Source of the DNA: Halogranum rubrum
GTDB lineage: Archaea > Halobacteriota > Halobacteria > Halobacteriales > Haloferacaceae
Reading direction: 5' to 3'
Assembly (NCBI RefSeq): GCF_900114455.1
Contig: NZ_FOTC01000001.1
Span: forward strand, 186,001-250,000
Length of the DNA: 64,000 nucleotides
The notes below the pieces were generated by a model. It did not search any database. It was not told where the DNA came from and saw only the letters and a list, made by a program, of their open reading frames with translations. A program made the translations under genes and the position numbers. Below, piece after piece: positions 60,888 to 64,000 of the stretch (position 1 is the stretch's first letter; each line of letters opens with the position of its first letter).

Positions 60888-62509
60888 CCACAGATACCCG
60901 CTCCGCCGCTGACCGGCACGCTCCTTCGACTGACGCGCTCGACGGCGACGTCGACAGCGACGCCGCCGAGTCGAACTGGGCACCAGCGCGTCTGAGCACC
61001 GCACTCGTCCTCCTCGGAACGCTCGGTCTCACTGCCGTGCTCGTGGCCGAGACGGGGCTCGACACGCCCGTCTTCGTCGGCGGCGTCGGTGCTGTCGCAC
61101 TCGCGGCGACACTCTGGTTGGCCGACCGCGACCGGTGGCGACTCCCGGCGACGCTCGGCGCCAGTCTCCTGTTACTCCCGGTCGGTGCCGGTCTCGCTAT
61201 CGGCGTCGGCTACACGCTGTTGAAACAGTTGGCCGGGAGCTACGCCGTCGGCTCCGTCTTCGTCGTCATCGGCCTCGTCGTCGCGGTGTTCGGTGCGGCC
61301 GCCGCCGTCCGCGACGTGCTCACCGTCGCCGCACTCCGCCGGATGGCCACCGTCGCCGTCACGACACTCGCGGTACCGTTGGCGTGGTTCGCCGTCCTCG
61401 CCGCACTCGCGTTGACGCCTGCTGGCGACCTGCTCGACGAGGGCGTTTCGCTCGCCGAGACGGTGCTCTTTGCGCCGACGCCGGTCGGCCAGCCACATCT
61501 CACCACGTTCTGGCTGCTGGTCCTCGGGGTGGCACTCTCGACGCGGACGGTCCTCCGTGCGCTCCCGCTCGTCGAACTCGTCGACGATGACACGACGGCC
61601 TCGGTCGAGTCGACGCTGGCCACCCTCGATACGTTCCTCTCTCGACTCGTCCGCTGGGGTGCGCCACTCGTTTTCGTCTTCCTCGTCGTCGACTACCTCG
61701 CTCCCGACGCGGTGCTCGGCCGACTGCCGGCGGCGGTGGCCGCACTCCTCCTCGTCGTCTCGAACGCGACGGTGCTCCGAGAACTCCTCTTCGCTCTCCT
61801 CGTCGTGAGCGGCCTCCTCGGTGCTGCCCTCTGGGGGCTCAAACGACTCTACCGCGTCTCGACGCACGGAACCGCCGTGGCGTTCACCCCGCTCGTCGGC
61901 GGAAGCCTCGTGACACTCGTCGCGTTCATCGACCCACAGGCTATCCTCGATACGCTGCTCACGACCGTCACTGACCTCCTGCCGACCGCGATGGGTGAGG
62001 AGTTCAGCTACCTCTCGGGAACCGTCGTCGAGTTCTACGGTCCCGAGACGGTCGTTCTCGGTCTCGTCACGGGGACGTTGTTCGCCGCGACGCTCGTCGT
62101 CGGTGGGTTGCTCCTCGGTGCGTGGCTCGGACTCCTCTCGGGTCGTGCGGCCGGTGCCTCGACGGCGAGCAGTGGCCTCCTCGTCGCGGTGGCGCTCTCG
62201 AAGACGGTGGGTGTCGGTGCACCGGTCGTCCTCGCTGGTCTCGTCGTCAGCTTGCTCGTGTGGGACGCGGGCGACTACGCGGTGACGATGGGGCGAGAGG
62301 TTGGCCGCCGCGGGTCGACGAGTCAGACGGAACTCGTCCACTTCGGCGGGTCGCTCCTCGTGGGGGTTGTCGCCGCCGGAACGGCCGCCGTGCTCGCCGG
62401 GCCGATTCGTCGCGGTGTCGTCGACACGAACGTTCCACTCCTCGTCGCACTCGCGGGGGCCGCCGTCGGTGCAGTCTGTTTCGTCGTCGCGCTCCGTGTC
62501 GCCGATTGA
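60884..62509 (+). CDS. DUF7519-like multi-spanning membrane protein
   Basis: 541 residues from ATG 60884 (MTTDTRSAADRHAPSTDAL). After an acidic ~40-residue start, about twelve or more hydrophobic helices follow. No catalytic motif stands out. The start overlaps the DUF58 stop by four bases. It is the last gene of the operon and ends six bases from the convergent moxR. Role unknown. Confidence 0.78.
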   Translation: MTTDTRSAADRHAPSTDALDGDVDSDAAESNWAPARLSTALVLLGTLGLTAVLVAETGLDTPVFVGGVGAVALAATLWLADRDRWRLPATLGASLLLLPVGAGLAIGVGYTLLKQLAGSYAVGSVFVVIGLVVAVFGAAAAVRDVLTVAALRRMATVAVTTLAVPLAWFAVLAALALTPAGDLLDEGVSLAETVLFAPTPVGQPHLTTFWLLVLGVALSTRTVLRALPLVELVDDDTTASVESTLATLDTFLSRLVRWGAPLVFVFLVVDYLAPDAVLGRLPAAVAALLLVVSNATVLRELLFALLVVSGLLGAALWGLKRLYRVSTHGTAVAFTPLVGGSLVTLVAFIDPQAILDTLLTTVTDLLPTAMGEEFSYLSGTVVEFYGPETVVLGLVTGTLFAATLVVGGLLLGAWLGLLSGRAAGASTASSGLLVAVALSKTVGVGAPVVLAGLVVSLLVWDAGDYAVTMGREVGRRGSTSQTELVHFGGSLLVGVVAAGTAAVLAGPIRRGVVDTNVPLLVALAGAAVGAVCFVVALRVAD

Positions 62510-62515
62510 GTCGCG

Positions 62516-63472
62516 TTACGAACTGGCGACGGCGGGCACGTCGACGCTATCGAGCACGTCGCGAGCGACGTCGCGAGGGTCGGTGTCGCGGACGGCCGCC
62601 TCGGTTCGCAAGACGAGTCGGTGTTGGAAGACGGGGACGGCGACTCGCTTCACGTCGTCGGGGACGACGTAGTCACGTCCCTGGAGGACGGCGACGGCAC
62701 GGGCCGCCTCGAACAGTCGTTGAATCCCACGTGGTGAGACGCCGACTTCGACGCGCTCGTCGACACGAGTCGCTCGACCGAGGTCGACGACGTAGTCGCG
62801 GAGTTTGCCGTCGACCCGTACCGTCTCCGGGACGGCCTGCAACTCGGCGACCACGTCGCCGCGGATAACTGCCTCGACGCTCGGCGACTGGGCGGAGCGA
62901 CTCGCCCGTCGGTCGATGAGTTCGCGTTCTCCCGCTCTCGACGGATAGCCCATCTCCGTCTTGACCACGAACCGGTCTCGCTGTGCTTCGGGGAGGGCGA
63001 AGGTACCCTCCTGTTCGACGGGGTTCTGCGTCGCGATGACGAAGAAGGGGTCCGGCAGGAGGTGGGTCTCCCCGTCGACGGTCACCTGCCCTTCGCCCAT
63101 CGCTTCGAGGAGCGCCGCCTGCGTCTTCGGTGGAGCGCGGTTTATCTCGTCGGCGAGGACGATGTTCGCGAACACGGGACCGGGGTTGAACTCGAACGCA
63201 CTCGTCTCTTTGTTGAACACGTTCGACCCCGTGATGTCCGAAGGGAGGAGGTCCGGGGTGAACTGGATGCGTTTGAACGAGAGACCGAGTGCGTCGGCGA
63301 AACTTCGGGCGGTGAGGGTCTTTCCCGTGCCGGGGACGTCTTCGAGGAGGACGTGGCCGCGCGAGAGGACACCAGTCAGGACGGTTTCGAGGAACGCTCG
63401 GTCGGCGATGACCGCGCCACCGACTGCGTCGAGTACGTCGTCACAGGTGGCTGCGGCCTCAGTGACGTTCAT
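62516..63472 (-). CDS. MoxR-family AAA ATPase
   Basis: 318 residues. Walker A EDVPGTGKTLTARSFADAL, Walker B LADEINRAPPKTQAALLEAMGE and sensor motif FFVIATQNPVEQEGTF are complete, then a C-terminal AAA lid. MoxR ATPases act as chaperones for DUF58/VWA proteins. Here the gene is convergent with the DUF58 operon rather than inside it. Confidence 0.92.
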   Translation of the reverse strand: MNVTEAAATCDDVLDAVGGAVIADRAFLETVLTGVLSRGHVLLEDVPGTGKTLTARSFADALGLSFKRIQFTPDLLPSDITGSNVFNKETSAFEFNPGPVFANIVLADEINRAPPKTQAALLEAMGEGQVTVDGETHLLPDPFFVIATQNPVEQEGTFALPEAQRDRFVVKTEMGYPSRAGERELIDRRASRSAQSPSVEAVIRGDVVAELQAVPETVRVDGKLRDYVVDLGRATRVDERVEVGVSPRGIQRLFEAARAVAVLQGRDYVVPDDVKRVAVPVFQHRLVLRTEAAVRDTDPRDVARDVLDSVDVPAVASS

Positions 63473-63697
63473 GCGCGTGGCATCACAGAACGGACAGTTG
63501 AACGTTGCGCCGCCGAGTGGCGAGAACGGTCTCAGATAGCCTGTCCGCTACGAACGCGCCCCGATAAACCACTATTGGCGATACGAAATGTGGCTGTCTG
63601 TCGAATCCATCGAATTCGCGCTCTGTTTCGGACTCTTGCGTGATACGGTGGTAGGGAGGAAACGAGGCTACAACCGCGCTTCAGAACAGAGAGGATG
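63473..63697. other. Intergenic region between moxR and the DUF7504-like gene
   Basis: About 225 bases; no gene or clear RNA seen. The promoter of moxR lies at the left end on the minus strand. Confidence 0.4.
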
Positions 63698-64000
63698 TCA
63701 GCCGTCACTCAGTAGTAGGTCGTCTGCTGTCGTTATCGTGAGGTCGAACTGCGAGTGGACGAGGTTGAGTTCGACCGGCGAGTGCCGTTGTGGGTTGAGA
63801 TGGAAGTGCGCGACGGCGTCGGTCTTTGCGATCTGTCGAGTCAGGATGTTCAGAAAGCGGAAGACGACCTTCAACTCGAACTTCCGGATGACCTCTGAGA
63901 GGATGTCAAACCCGATGGCGACTTTCCGCGTCGAATCGGCGAGCGACTGGAGTGCACGTGCGATCGTCACCGAGAGATAGAGACGCTGGCTCTCGTTCCT
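63698..64000 (-). CDS. DUF7504-like protein, C-terminal part (5' truncated by window)
   Basis: The frame is open to the window end: it reads RNESQRLYLSVTIARALQSL, then VAIGFDILSEVIRKFELKVVFRFLNILTRQIAKTDAVAHFHLNPQRH (about residues 30-77 of the visible part), ending DDLLLSDG. This fits my recollection of haloarchaeal DUF7504/HTR-like proteins, a RecA-like regulatory fold. The start lies outside. Confidence 0.7.
   Translation of the reverse strand, partial: RNESQRLYLSVTIARALQSLADSTRKVAIGFDILSEVIRKFELKVVFRFLNILTRQIAKTDAVAHFHLNPQRHSPVELNLVHSQFDLTITTADDLLLSDG

Noticed and set aside
1-64000. tRNA, rRNA or other known RNA genes
   Set aside because: Inter-genic stretches were read for tRNA-like clover-leaf sequence and CCA-less T-arm patterns; none was convincing. 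A dedicated tRNA scan was not possible here.

Overview
This is a haloarchaeal chromosome segment (class Halobacteria; a Haloferacales-like relative is an inference, not a proven assignment). The evidence is high GC with strong C/G third positions, very acidic proteins rich in Asp and Glu, and archaeal-type genes throughout: class I lysyl-tRNA synthetase, aIF5B-type IF-2, Nob1, Pus10, rps19e, PDCD5-like protein and SecDF in the order secF-secD. Families largely confined to haloarchaea (DUF5811, DUF5812, DUF7123, HTH-10 and TrmB regulators) also occur. No rRNA, tRNA, CRISPR array or complete insertion sequence was seen.

Layout. 0-5.2 kb: the end of an M28 peptidase, then two neighbouring exported proteins on the minus strand built from long gap-free arrays of a 21-residue Gln-ladder repeat. 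The repeat consensus matches the curlin (CsgA) core spacing and is the most unusual content of the window. 5.4-12.5 kb: truA, two universal stress proteins, hisS, a DMT transporter, a PP-loop protein/PDCD5/rps19e group and a YbhN-like membrane protein. 12.7-19.7 kb: thiL, a site-2 protease, a MobB-MoaE fusion and the pyrH-lysS pair. 19.8-22.8 kb: a regulator cluster (HTH-10, two divergent TrmB paralogues and a small protein), less GC-rich than its surroundings.

23-36.6 kb: mixed housekeeping and accessory genes, including LURP-one, a PDZ site-2 protease, pyruvoyl arginine decarboxylase, infB, a PRC-barrel gene next to nob1, a CPBP protease, a BBE-type flavoprotein and pgi. 36.8-42.5 kb: secF-secD behind a possible leader micro-ORF, a duplicated small membrane protein with its promoter, rnhB and pus10. 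42.7-46.4 kb: a DMT transporter, an AT-richer patch bounded by a 25-bp inverted repeat, a methyltransferase and DUF4112. 47-53 kb: a complete phosphate-uptake operon pstS-pstC-pstA-pstB plus an AbrB-PhoU regulator. 53-55.5 kb: a lipoprotein with N-glycosylation-sequon arrays and an ABC-2 exporter.

56-63.5 kb: a transglutaminase/DUF58/MoxR-type envelope module in which the moxR gene faces the rest. The window ends inside a DUF7504-like gene.

Most genes are packed tightly. Many start codons overlap the preceding stop (pyrH-lysS, secF-secD, pstC-pstA-pstB, the ABC pair, the DUF58 operon and PDCD5-PP-loop), which indicates operons with translational coupling. Names containing DUF numbers are from recall of family sequences and were not searched.
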